DNA from: Burkholderia ubonensis subsp. mesacidophila
GTDB lineage: Bacteria > Pseudomonadota > Gammaproteobacteria > Burkholderiales > Burkholderiaceae
Direction of reading: 5' to 3'
DNA length: 64,000 bases
Assembly: GCF_002097715.1 (NCBI RefSeq)
Contig: NZ_CP020738.1
Coordinates: 1,798,001 to 1,862,000, forward strand
Shown here: positions 8,491 to 16,351 of the stretch, one piece after another
Position numbering within the stretch: the first letter of the stretch is position 1
Layout: each line of letters opens with the position of its first letter
The notes under the pieces: model-generated
Seen by the model: the letters and a program-made list of their open reading frames with translations, nothing else
Told to the model about the DNA's origin: nothing
Databases searched by the model: none
Made by a program: the position numbers and the translations under genes

Positions 8491-9612
8491 TCACGCCGGT
8501 AGCGTCCGAAGGGCCGGGTAATCGGTATAGCCGTCGGCCGTCGGGCCATAGACGGTCGGCCAGACGACTTCGGCGAGCGGCGCATCGATGGCGAAGCGCT
8601 GCGGCAGATCCGGATTGGCGATGAACGGGCGTCCGAAGGCCACCATGTCGACCAGCCCCGCCTCGATGAGTCGATTGCCGCGCGCACGATCGATATCGAC
8701 GTTGGCGATCATGTTTCCGCAGTAGAGGCTGCGGAAATGGCGGAACATCCCGTCGCCGGCCAGTGCGGCCAGCGGCGTTGCCGACAGGTCCGTCATGGCG
8801 CCCATCAGCAGCAGATGGGAAAGATCGAATTCGTTGAGTCGGGCGATCACGTATTCGGATGTCGCAAGGGTCTCGTCCGTCGAAACGAATGCCCCGGTTT
8901 CGGACGTCGCCGGTCCGGTCTTGATGCCTGTCCGGTGTGCGCCGGCGGCCTCGGTCACGGCCTCGACGACCTCGAACAGGAAGCGCGCGCGGTTTTCGAC
9001 CGAGCCGCCATATTCGTCCGTGCGCAGGTTGGTACGAACGTTGAGGAATTGGTTGAACAGGTAGTGGTAACCGCCCTGGATCTGTACACCGTCGAAGCCG
9101 GCCGCGATCGCGTTGCGTGCTGCCCGGCCGAAATCGGCCACCGTCCGACGGATTTCGGCCTTGTCCATCGGACGCGGCACGACGGTGTCCTTGCGGCCGG
9201 ACGCCGTCACGCTCTGCTGTTCCGGGTTCACCGCGGAAGCGGACGGCGGCGCGTCGCCGCCCAGGAAATCCGGATGCCCGAGCGAACCGGTATGCCAGAG
9301 CTGCGCGACGATGCGGCCGCCTGCGCGATGCACGGCCTCCGTCACCACGCGCCAGCCGCGCACCTGGGCGTCGCTCCACAGGCCGGGAACGTCCACCCAT
9401 CCGAAGCCCTCGGGGCTCACGAAAATGCCTTCACTGATGATCAGCCCGGCGGACGCGCGCTGCGCATAGTAGTCGGCGTGCAGATCGGTCGGCGCATGCT
9501 CGTGATTCGCCGCCCGCATGCGCGTGAGCGGCGCCATGACGATGCGGTTGGGCAAATCGAGAATCCCCATGCGAATCGGTTCGAGCAACGGCTGGCTGTT
9601 CTGGTTTTTCAT
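8491..9612 (-). CDS. Old yellow enzyme (NADH:flavin oxidoreductase/alkene reductase) family, unusual active site
   Basis: A 373-residue FMN TIM barrel of the OYE/NemA family: APLTRMRA near residue 30, QLWHTG at 104-109, NQFLNVRTNLRTDEYGGSVENR at about 187-208. The ATG at 9612 has an AGGAG six bases upstream, so it is preferred over the start 12 codons earlier. In most OYEs the substrate carbonyl is held by His and Asn/His (OYE1 His191/Asn194). Here the aligned residues are Gln179 and Tyr182 (VQIQGGYHY), while the proton-donor Tyr (Tyr184) remains. Substrate preference may therefore differ from classical enoate reductases, or the assigned activity may be lost. It is the last gene of a LysR-led minus-strand cluster. 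Family is confident; substrate unknown. Confidence 0.92.
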   Translation of the reverse strand: MKNQNSQPLLEPIRMGILDLPNRIVMAPLTRMRAANHEHAPTDLHADYYAQRASAGLIISEGIFVSPEGFGWVDVPGLWSDAQVRGWRVVTEAVHRAGGRIVAQLWHTGSLGHPDFLGGDAPPSASAVNPEQQSVTASGRKDTVVPRPMDKAEIRRTVADFGRAARNAIAAGFDGVQIQGGYHYLFNQFLNVRTNLRTDEYGGSVENRARFLFEVVEAVTEAAGAHRTGIKTGPATSETGAFVSTDETLATSEYVIARLNEFDLSHLLLMGAMTDLSATPLAALAGDGMFRHFRSLYCGNMIANVDIDRARGNRLIEAGLVDMVAFGRPFIANPDLPQRFAIDAPLAEVVWPTVYGPTADGYTDYPALRTLPA

Positions 9613-9666
9613 GAAAAGCTCCTGCGAAATAGGAAGGATGTCCCGCACGTGCCGGTACGGCCGGCG

Positions 9667-10389
9667 CTATTCGGTGTGGAAATCGATGCTGCGGAAGTCG
9701 ATGGACACCAGCAGCGGTTCGTCGATCTTTTGCGTTGCCTCGTCGTAAGCAAAGACTCGACGCGACATCGGCACCATGACGCCGCATACGTTGCGGTAGC
9801 TGGACGCATAGTTGGCGCCGCGTGCTCCACCCATCACATCGACCGTGTAGTCGTGGCGGCGCAGCAGCCCGTCTGCGCCGAAATAGGAAATCTGCTCGCG
9901 ACTGTGGCTGGCGATCGCATCCGGGAACGTGACTTTCAGGCGCCGCCAGGTTTCGCCGTTCTCGTGCCAGTCAGGTAGTTCTTCCGTATGGAAACCCGGG
10001 CGGGTGTAGAGAAACGGAATGGTCAGGTAGGTCCAGAGCGCGTAGCCGGTGAAGTACAGCGCATGCAGGCGATCCCAGCGGGTTTGCTGGGTATGGCCTC
10101 GATACGCCGTTCTCGGCGTGCTCCGCTCGTCGGCAGCCCGGCCGTTCACCGAGCCGATACCGACCACGTCCGGCGTGAACGTACCCCGCCAGCCGCCAGC
10201 CTTCGACGTGATCGCGACGTACTGGCGCCGCAGGTCGGCCGCCAGTTCGATACTCTGGAACATGTCGGGCTGGCCTTTCAGATGCCAGACGGCGCCCCCG
10301 ATATCGAGTTCCGCCGAAACCGCGCGGAGCCTTTCCCAGTTGTCGATCCCGCCATGGGCCTCGACGGCCTGTTCGAGCAGGGTGCTCAT
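9667..10389 (-). CDS. Unrecognised 240-residue protein of the OYE cluster
   Basis: I do not recognise a family. The protein has no signal peptide and looks soluble, with many aromatic strands (WHLKGQPDMFQSIEL; TYLTIPFLYTRPGFHTEELP; YFGADGLLRRHDYTVDVMGG). The alternating pattern suggests a beta-rich ligand-binding fold, something like a LolA or lipocalin barrel, but this is only an impression. The ATG at 10389 is preceded by GGGAGA at a proper distance. It lies 38 bases after the SnoaL-like gene and 54 before the OYE gene on the same strand, so it probably works in the same pathway on a hydrophobic substrate. Confidence 0.8.
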   Translation of the reverse strand: MSTLLEQAVEAHGGIDNWERLRAVSAELDIGGAVWHLKGQPDMFQSIELAADLRRQYVAITSKAGGWRGTFTPDVVGIGSVNGRAADERSTPRTAYRGHTQQTRWDRLHALYFTGYALWTYLTIPFLYTRPGFHTEELPDWHENGETWRRLKVTFPDAIASHSREQISYFGADGLLRRHDYTVDVMGGARGANYASSYRNVCGVMVPMSRRVFAYDEATQKIDEPLLVSIDFRSIDFHTE

Positions 10390-10427
10390 TGCGTTCTCCC
10401 TGTCTGGAGCGACATGGCGCGCGAGCA

Positions 10428-10832
10428 TCAGCGCTCGTCGCCGAACTTGTCGCCGAACATCGGATGGCCGCCGGCGGATTCGCTGCGCGCCGCTTCGTTC
10501 TGCAGCACGTCCCAGTGTTCGACCAACTTTCCGTTCTCGATTCGCAGGATATCCAGCGCGATCAGCGCGGTGGGGGTGGCAGAGTTGCTGTAGCGGCTGT
10601 GCACCCACACGAAGTCGCCGTTGGCGGCCACCATGTCGTACTCGAAACGCAGGTCGGGCATCGAATCGACGAGGCCGAACAGGCCGTCTCGTCCGGCCGG
10701 AACGTGCTGGCTGTGCTGGATGTACGTGTCGGACCAGAACTGCGCGGCCTTCTCGTAATCCTTTTTGTTGAACAACGTGTCGAGCGCCTCGAGAACGAGC
10801 GCGATGTTGTTTTCCTCAAATGCCTTTGACAT
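10428..10832 (-). CDS. SnoaL-like/NTF2-fold protein
   Basis: A 134-residue single-domain protein with the NTF2-like layout: N-terminal helix pair (LVLEALDTLFNKKDYEKAAQFW), the typical YIQHSQHVPAGRDGL loop, then strands ending in DILRIENGKLVEHWDVLQ. SnoaL-like proteins are small cyclases, isomerases or hydrolases, or plain ligand-binding proteins. A Trp-His pair near the end (EHWDVLQ) is usual in the family. It sits between an alpha/beta hydrolase-like gene and an unknown gene in a co-directional cluster. Family is secure; reaction unknown. Confidence 0.88.
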   Translation of the reverse strand: MSKAFEENNIALVLEALDTLFNKKDYEKAAQFWSDTYIQHSQHVPAGRDGLFGLVDSMPDLRFEYDMVAANGDFVWVHSRYSNSATPTALIALDILRIENGKLVEHWDVLQNEAARSESAGGHPMFGDKFGDER

Positions 10833-11021
10833 GATTTGTACTCCGATGATTTAAGGTGTCGTTCCGTTCATTCCGGTTTGCTTTCGCCCGGACTTGATGG
10901 TCCGAAACGACGCGGCAGGGTGACTGGAAAAACGTCTTCAGTACGTCTTCTTGAATTGCCCGACGAACACCAGTGCCGACGGCGACGATCCTGCGCATGC
11001 GTCGACGCGTGTTCACGACGG

Positions 11022-11819
11022 TCAACTGCCCGTGAGGTGGCGCTGCAGGAAACCGCCGACCGCGATCAGCGTGGGCGCATGCGTCGCGATGCCGGCGCGC
11101 GTCGTGCCGGCGTAGCGCGCGCATTCCGTGGGCACGCCCGCGGCGATCAGCGACGCGGCGTACTGTTCGGCTTCGATATGCAACGGGTCGTGCTCGACCG
11201 TCGCGATAAACGTGGCCGGCAGATGGGCGAGGCGGCACGATTCGAGCGGCGCGGCATAGGGGTGAACGCGCTGCGACAGCGTGGGCAGATAGGCGCGATA
11301 GCTGGCCGTCAACGTGTCGATCGCAGGTGTCGCATGCATCGCGTATCGGCCGATGCGCGTCATGCTCGGGTCGAGCAGCGGCGCGAGCAGCACCTGCGCT
11401 CGGATGCCTGCGTCGCCGCGGTCGCGTGCGATGGCGGCGAGACCCGTGGCGATATTCCCGCCGGCGTCGTGGCCCGCAACGGCCATCTGCCGCTGGTCCG
11501 CATGCATCCCTTCGGCTTCCGATCGCACCCACTGCAGTGCACGATGCGCGTCTTCCACCGCATTCGGAAAAGGAAAGGCCGGTGCGAGCGAGTAGCCCAC
11601 GGAAAGCACCCACGCACGCACCTGTAACGCGAGCGCCTCGCAGACGGCATTCGTCTCGTCGAGCGTGCCGGCGGTAAACCGTCCGCCGTGGAAGTAGAGG
11701 ATGATCGAGAGCGGGTGCTTCCGTGCCGACGGCCGGAAGCTGCGCACGTCGATCGGCTGGCTATAGCCGTTGATGCGCGCTTCTTCGACCAGCAAACCTG
11801 AAAGGGAAACGGTAGACAT
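11022..11819 (-). CDS. Alpha/beta hydrolase (hormone-sensitive-lipase type) with Asp at the nucleophile elbow
   Basis: A 265-residue HSL-group alpha/beta hydrolase fold. It has the oxyanion motif FHGG (43-46), then a nucleophile elbow reading VAGHDAGGNIA (114-124) where the family has GDSAGG. The Ser position is therefore Asp118, confirmed from the codons GGC CAC GAC GCC GGC GGG. The acid region is recognisable (VEHDPLHIEAEQ) and a C-terminal His region is present (ATHAP). Asp nucleophiles occur in other alpha/beta hydrolases (haloalkane dehalogenases, epoxide hydrolases) but are not usual in this group, so the protein may have changed chemistry or lost it. The ATG at 11819 fits the family N-terminus; its ribosome-binding site is weak. 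It follows a LysR gene on the same strand. Confidence 0.88.
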   Translation of the reverse strand: MSTVSLSGLLVEEARINGYSQPIDVRSFRPSARKHPLSIILYFHGGRFTAGTLDETNAVCEALALQVRAWVLSVGYSLAPAFPFPNAVEDAHRALQWVRSEAEGMHADQRQMAVAGHDAGGNIATGLAAIARDRGDAGIRAQVLLAPLLDPSMTRIGRYAMHATPAIDTLTASYRAYLPTLSQRVHPYAAPLESCRLAHLPATFIATVEHDPLHIEAEQYAASLIAAGVPTECARYAGTTRAGIATHAPTLIAVGGFLQRHLTGS

Positions 11820-11961
11820 ACCAGTCAACGCGGCAGCGTTCTCGATTGCTTGAACAATGCACGTATTCTGGTTGTTACCGTCGCACCGATAAATCTCGCG
11901 CTTGCCGCAACAGTGTTCTCTCTGCGAGAACAATGCGGCGGCCTGTGCCGGCGGGGCTTGC

Positions 11962-12966
11962 CTACGCTAACGGCTCGTCTTCATCGCCGTCCAGGTCGAG
12001 TTCGTCACCGTCCTGGGCGTCGATGCTGGCCGGGCCGCACCGCGCATCCGTCTCCGGCGTACTGGACAACCGCGGGTCGTTGCGGCAGAGCTCGGCGATC
12101 CAGTCGACGAACGCGCGCACGGTGGCGGACAGGTGGCGATTGTGCGGATAGACCGCCGAGATCGGCAGCGGCGGCGGTTTCCATTGCGACAGGATCTCGA
12201 CCAGGGCGCCCGATTCGAGGTGCGGCAGCGCCAGGAAACGGGCGCCCTGGACGATGCCGAGGCCCTTCAGCGCGCCGCTCAGATAGGCTTCCGCATCGTT
12301 CACGGCGATGGAGCCGCGCATCTTCACCTCGACCGCGTTGCCGTCGACGTCGAACGTGAGGGGCATGATCCGACCCGTGCGCCCCCAGTAGTAGTTCACC
12401 GTCCGGTGATCGGCGAGTTCTTCCAGCGTCTGCGGCGTGCCGCATTGCTCGAGATAGCCCGGGCTCGCGACGGTGACGCCCTGATAGATGCCGACCCGTC
12501 TCGCCACGAGCGACGAATCCTGCAAGGTGCCGATGCGCACCACGCAGTCGATGCCTTCCTGGACCAGATCGAGCGGCTTGTCTCCCAGACCGAGCATCAG
12601 GTCGATGTCGGGATAGCGCGCGTGAAAGTCGCTCAGCGCGGGCATGACGATGACGCGCCCGAGCGCGCCGGGCATGTCCACGCGCAACCTGCCGTGCGGC
12701 GATCGCTCCTTGCCGAGGAACGAATTCTCGATGTCGTCGAGATCCGCGAGGACGCGCGCGCATCGTTCGTAGTAGGCAGCGCCGTCCGCCGTAAGGTTCA
12801 GGCTGCGCGTGGTGCGCTGCAGCAGACGGGCTTTCAGGTGAGCTTCGAGGCCCTGGACGATCACGGTCACGCGTCCTCGTGTCAGGTCCATCGTATCGGC
12901 CGCGCGCGTAAAGCTTTTCGTTTCCACGACGCGGGCGAATACTCTCATGGCCAGCACGATATCCAT
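11962..12966 (-). CDS. LysR-family transcriptional regulator
   Basis: A 334-residue regulator. The winged helix-turn-helix is at residues 1-60 (MRVFARVVETKSFTRAADT, then RGRVTVIVQGLEAHLKARLLQRTTRSLNLT), followed by a long linker helix and a periplasmic-binding-like effector domain from about 90. The ATG at 12966 is preceded by GAGG and starts directly at the conserved N-terminus. The C-terminus carries an acidic tail (DGDELDLDGDEDEPLA), longer than usual. It is the first gene of the minus-strand cluster reaching to 8491 and probably controls it; the usual divergent target gene is missing because an IS scar lies upstream. Confidence 0.93.
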   Translation of the reverse strand: MDIVLAMRVFARVVETKSFTRAADTMDLTRGRVTVIVQGLEAHLKARLLQRTTRSLNLTADGAAYYERCARVLADLDDIENSFLGKERSPHGRLRVDMPGALGRVIVMPALSDFHARYPDIDLMLGLGDKPLDLVQEGIDCVVRIGTLQDSSLVARRVGIYQGVTVASPGYLEQCGTPQTLEELADHRTVNYYWGRTGRIMPLTFDVDGNAVEVKMRGSIAVNDAEAYLSGALKGLGIVQGARFLALPHLESGALVEILSQWKPPPLPISAVYPHNRHLSATVRAFVDWIAELCRNDPRLSSTPETDARCGPASIDAQDGDELDLDGDEDEPLA

Positions 12967-13131
12967 GACCCGGACCTCTTCGGAGCGACGCGTTGAAAGC
13001 ACACGCGGCCCCCCCGGTGCGCTCGATACGCAAGGGAGGCCACAACCCGGACGATCATGCCCAGCGCGCAGTCTAAACCGCGGCGGTCAATGCCGCCACA
13101 CGCCGCGGCGGCTATGTGATTACCCGGCGGT

Positions 13132-13374
13132 TCATGTTGTCGAGTTGTCGGTACGTGCCTGCGCATGTCGAAGGACTTCGCCGGCGTCGAGGGGAGCGCC
13201 GTGCCTCATGTAAAAACACCGGGTGCCGGCCCGGACCAGGCGCTCCAGCTCCGCGGCGACGGTCAGCGGATCGTCTTCGAATGGCGGACGTTTCGCGCGA
13301 CCCGTCAACGCAATGCCGCCGAGCAGAATGCCCGAAGCGACGAGATCGCCGACGGACGCATCGCTGGACGACAA
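13132..13374 (-). pseudogene. C-terminal remnant of an MBL-fold metallohydrolase
   Basis: About 80 codons read GDLVASGILLGGIALTG, then AELERLVRAGTRCFYMRHG and APLDAGEVLRHAQA. This resembles the last quarter of metallo-beta-lactamase-fold hydrolases (the final Asp strand and the HGGPL-type metal His loop). The first two thirds, including the HxHxDH metal motif, are absent. The break is exactly where the decayed transposase reading frame ends (13375), so the gene was probably cut by the insertion or a later deletion. It is not expected to be functional. Confidence 0.6.
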
Positions 13375-14332
13375 CTACGCCGAGACACGGCTCTCATCGG
13401 CCCGCAGCGGCCGGTGTGCGTCGAAGCCGCTCTTCGGCGGCTTCGCGAAACACGCGTTGTAGGCCGCGATGAAGGAGGGTGCATACGCATTGGCGTCCGC
13501 CACCCGTGCTGATACCGCGCAGCCGCAACTCCTTCACCAACCGGTCCTGCAGCGTCAGATGGGCGCGCTCGACGCGCCCCTTGGCCGGGCTGCTGTTTGC
13601 GCAAAACGTGTCGATGTTCAGCTCGTACATCGCCCTGCCGAAGTGCGTCACGCTGCGGCCGGTCTCATGCACCTTGACACTGCGAAACACGCTGTACTTG
13701 TCGCTGTACAACGCTACCGGCTTGCCGTACCGCTCCAGATACGCGCGCGTCGCCTCGAAATAGCTGAACGTCGATTCCGTCGCCGTAAAGTGCAGCATCA
13801 TCAACCGGCTCGTGGCGTCGTCGACGTACACCAGCAGCGTGCATTGCGGCGCCCGCTCCTCGAACCACCGATGCTCGCTGCCGTCGATCTGGATCAGCTC
13901 GCCCAGGCACGCACGCCGCGCCCGCGGCTGGTAGACCTTCGGCGGCCGCTGCCGACGCGGAATCCACAAGCCCGCGTCATACATCCAGCGTCGGACCGTT
14001 TCCTTGCCAAGTCGGATGCCGTGACATTCCCAGAGCTTCTCGCAGGCTAGCGTCGGCCCGAAATCAGCGTAGCGCTCCCGAATCAGCGCAATCGCACGCG
14101 CGCGCAGATCGACGGACAGTTCCCGATTGCTCGGCCGCCCGCGCTTGGCTGAAACCAGTCCGGCTGGACCCGCGGCCTCATAGCGCCGGCACAACCGGCT
14201 GATCTGCCGTTCACTGAGCTCCAGTCGCTCAGCCGCCTGAAAACACCGCAGGCGGCCTTCAACAACCGCCTCGATGACCTTGACCCGCTCGAGTTCGCGC
14301 ATGCTTGCCGTGATCAACTCACGTCCGTTCAT
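13375..14332 (-). pseudogene. ISNCY-type rve transposase, frameshifted and 3'-truncated
   Basis: The N-terminus (MNGRELITASMRELERVKVIE, then helix-turn-helix ERLELSERQISRLCRRY) and a DDE integrase core are readable: Asp in LIQIDGSEHRW, Asp in LYSDKYSVF and Glu in AKGRVERAHL. After LRLRGIST (near 13500) the frame breaks. Continuing one base over gives ADANAYAPSFIAAYN and KPPKSGFDAHRPLRADE, as in intact relatives, and then a stop at 13375-13377. The usual C-terminal domain is missing. One frameshift and one truncation make this a dead transposase. The assignment to ISNCY (IS1202-like) rather than IS481 is from sequence pattern only. Confidence 0.8.
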
Positions 14333-14384
14333 GGTTCGCCCCTGGTCGATGCCTCACGAAAGCGTGCACTTCAACCAAGGCAGG

Positions 14385-14395
14385 AATCGGACATT
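14385..14395. repeat. Left copy of 11-bp direct repeat flanking the IS1111-type element
   Basis: AATCGGACATT, identical to 15792-15802. It may be the recombination core shared by donor and target, or a target duplication. Confidence 0.75.
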
Positions 14396-14401
14396 TCTTA
14401 T

Positions 14402-14414
14402 ATGGTCGCCTCCC
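14402..14414. repeat. Subterminal inverted repeat (transposase-downstream end) of the IS1111-type element
   Basis: ATGGTCGCCTCCC, perfectly inverted at 15762-15774; located 6 bases inside the element edge. Confidence 0.85.
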
Positions 14415-14652
14415 ATTTGCAAGGCGATTTTGGTCGAGGCGAGAAGGGTGGTTGCGGACTTATATCCGGACTCGATCGCAGGACATGCCTGCCGGCCCCG
14501 ATGGATTTCGCCGCAAGGTTCCTAATCTAACTAGCGGACTCGAAGTCCGAGAAATGTCTCAGGCTTATCCTTGCGCGGTCCAACCTGTCCTGCCATCGCT
14601 CAATATCACCAGTGCAACCGTGGAATGAGTTTGACGCTCGTTGAACGGGGCT
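14415..14652 (-). ncRNA. Candidate bridge-RNA region of the IS1111-type element
   Basis: About 240 non-coding bases between the transposase stop and the subterminal repeat, inside the element. Recent work shows that IS110-family elements express a structured bridge RNA from such a region, with loops that pair with donor and target DNA; IS1111 members place it on this side. One compact stem is visible at about 14534-14552 (CGGACTCGAAGTCCG). No expression evidence exists here; this is placement by analogy. Confidence 0.35.
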
Positions 14653-15666
14653 TCAGCTCGGCAGCGATGTCGCGGGCTGGTAGGTTCGACCGTAAGCGAG
14701 TAATGCCCAGATCGTTCGAGCCATCTTGTTGGCCAACGCAACCGCCACCACGTTGGTGGGACGCCGTGCCTGCAGATCGCGCATGTGCGCCGGCAGATGC
14801 TTCGAACTCGAGATCACGGCTCGGGCGCCGTGAATCAGCAGCGTGCGCAGATAGACGTCACCGCGTTTGCTGATGCCGCCAAGCCGGACCTTGCCGCCCG
14901 AACTGTTCTGTCTCGGCACGAGACCAAGGTAAGCCGCAAACTCCCGTCCAGACCGGAAGGTTTTCGCTTGACCGATAACCGACACGGCTGCAGTTGCCGT
15001 CAATGGGCCCACGCCCGGGATTTCCGAGATCCGCCGGCATGCTTCGTCACCGTGTCGCCATTCGATGATGCGCTGCTCGATACGTTGAACCTGGTCGTCG
15101 AGCAGATGAAGCCGAGACAGTTGATCCCGGAGGCTATCGATCAGCATCGCGGGCAATTGATCGGTCAGCGTTGCGATCGCCGCTTGGGCGGCTTGGATCG
15201 ATGGGCGTCGACCTTGTGGCAAGACGACGCCGAATTCATAGAGCAGTCCGCGCAGTTGGTTGACCTGCATGACGCGAATCCGGACCAGTTGCTGGCGCAT
15301 TCGGTGCAGCGCCAACATCGCCTGTTGATCCGCCGATTTGACCGCCACGAAGCGCATACCCGGTCGCTGGGACGCTTCCCAGATCGCGGCCGCGTCCGCG
15401 ACGTCGTTCTTGTTCGACTTGACGAACGGACGCACGAACTGCGCCGCAATGAGTCGGACTTCGTGCCCAAGCGCCGTCAGTTGCCGGGCCCAGTGATGCG
15501 CGCTGCCGCAGGCTTCCATGACGATTCGGGCCGCTGGCCGGTTGGCGAAGAACGGCAGCATCTGGACGCGCTTGAGCACCTTGCTATGAATCGCGCCGTC
15601 CGTATCGACAAAGTGGATCTGGAAAACGCGCTTGGCCAGGTCGATGGCAATCGTCGTGGGCTCCAT
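14653..15666 (-). CDS. IS110-family (IS1111 group) transposase
   Basis: A 337-residue DEDD transposase. The N-terminal RuvC-like domain has Asp in TIAIDLAK, Glu in IVMEACG and the Asp pair in KNDVADAAAI. The C-terminal part carries the transposase_20 region with a helix-hairpin-helix (ISEIPGVGPLTATAAVSVIG), then YLGLVPRQNSSGGK and the catalytic-Ser region GDVYLRTLLIHGARAV. The ATG at 15666 has AAGGAGAG just upstream. No frameshift or stop is seen, so it is probably active. These enzymes excise the element as a circle and insert it at sites chosen by the bridge RNA. Confidence 0.95.
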   Translation of the reverse strand: MEPTTIAIDLAKRVFQIHFVDTDGAIHSKVLKRVQMLPFFANRPAARIVMEACGSAHHWARQLTALGHEVRLIAAQFVRPFVKSNKNDVADAAAIWEASQRPGMRFVAVKSADQQAMLALHRMRQQLVRIRVMQVNQLRGLLYEFGVVLPQGRRPSIQAAQAAIATLTDQLPAMLIDSLRDQLSRLHLLDDQVQRIEQRIIEWRHGDEACRRISEIPGVGPLTATAAVSVIGQAKTFRSGREFAAYLGLVPRQNSSGGKVRLGGISKRGDVYLRTLLIHGARAVISSSKHLPAHMRDLQARRPTNVVAVALANKMARTIWALLAYGRTYQPATSLPS

Positions 15667-15761
15667 TGAAACTCTCCTTAACGGAAGAACGGACAAGGCA
15701 CTGTCGCACATCCGTACCCGAACCCAGACGCATCGTTAGGTGCCGGAACGGCCGATGTGGC

Positions 15762-15774
15762 GGGAGGCGACCAT
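15762..15774. repeat. Subterminal inverted repeat (transposase-upstream end) of the IS1111-type element
   Basis: GGGAGGCGACCAT, the exact reverse complement of 14402-14414. Confidence 0.85.
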
Positions 15775-15791
15775 TCCATCTAACGAGCCCA

Positions 15792-15802
15792 AATCGGACA
15801 TT
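15792..15802. repeat. Right copy of 11-bp direct repeat flanking the IS1111-type element
   Basis: AATCGGACATT. Removing the element with one copy restores a continuous sequence leading from 15803 to the ISNCY-type transposase, which supports nested insertion. Confidence 0.75.
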
Positions 15803-16351
15803 ACTAAAAAGCCGTGACATCCGATTTAGTGATAATTCACGTTATGTCAACTTTAAATCATGGTCGGCAAACAACCAACAGCGTCCCCATTGGGTTTGCA
15901 CGATTCTGTTCCCGCTTCTTGCAGACTTTCGTTCCTGGCTTGCTTCAAGCGAGTTCGCAGAAAGTTGTTCCAAACCGCGCGCCGTCATCGCCGACACGCG
16001 GTCTAGCCCGATTACGGCTGCGAGATTCGGCGCAAGCGATCAGCCGCCGATTCCGAGCCGGCGGGTGCCGCACCCGAAGCGATACGACGCGCCTCTTCGA
16101 CCGCAGCTTGTTGGTCGAGCGGCTTTTGAAGCGGTAGTCGCTCAACGAGACCCAGACCACTCGCGCATCCATGCCGTCGCCATCAAACGCCAGCAGTTGG
16201 TTCTTCTTCACCGTCGGCGAAATGAGGCAGGCCCTTCGCGGTGACCGCCAGAAGCTGACGACTGTGCAGGATCTTCGGAGGCTGCTTGTACGCGTGATGG
16301 ATCCACGCGTATTAGCACAGAATGACCACCCTGCCGCTTTCATGCACGACA
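15803..16351. other. Non-coding scar with possible gene debris
   Basis: About 550 bases without an intact gene. The first 35 bases probably contain the outer end of the ISNCY-type element. On the minus strand, around 16100-16200, one frame reads KKNQLLAFDGDGMDARVVWV, which looks protein-like, and an adjacent frame reads WIHHAYKQPPKILHSRQLLA before a stop. This suggests a frameshifted remnant, but I cannot name its family. No promoter or RNA gene is recognised. Confidence 0.45.

Larger units (their letters stand above)
14396..15802 (-). mobile_element. IS110-family element, IS1111 group, about 1.4 kb, intact-looking
   Basis: Boundaries are inferred from an 11-bp direct repeat (14385-14395 and 15792-15802) and a perfect 13-bp inverted repeat just inside it (14402-14414 and 15762-15774). 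Subterminal rather than terminal inverted repeats are the mark of the IS1111 group. The size and single 338-codon transposase fit. The longer non-coding stretch is downstream of the transposase, as in IS1111 elements, whereas IS110-group elements have it upstream. The element sits about 55 bases upstream of the ISNCY-type transposase start, apparently inside that older element. Confidence 0.8.

Noticed and set aside
12005..13045. 346-codon minus-strand frame overlapping the LysR gene
   Set aside because: Out-of-frame shadow of the LysR gene, Arg/Gly-rich.
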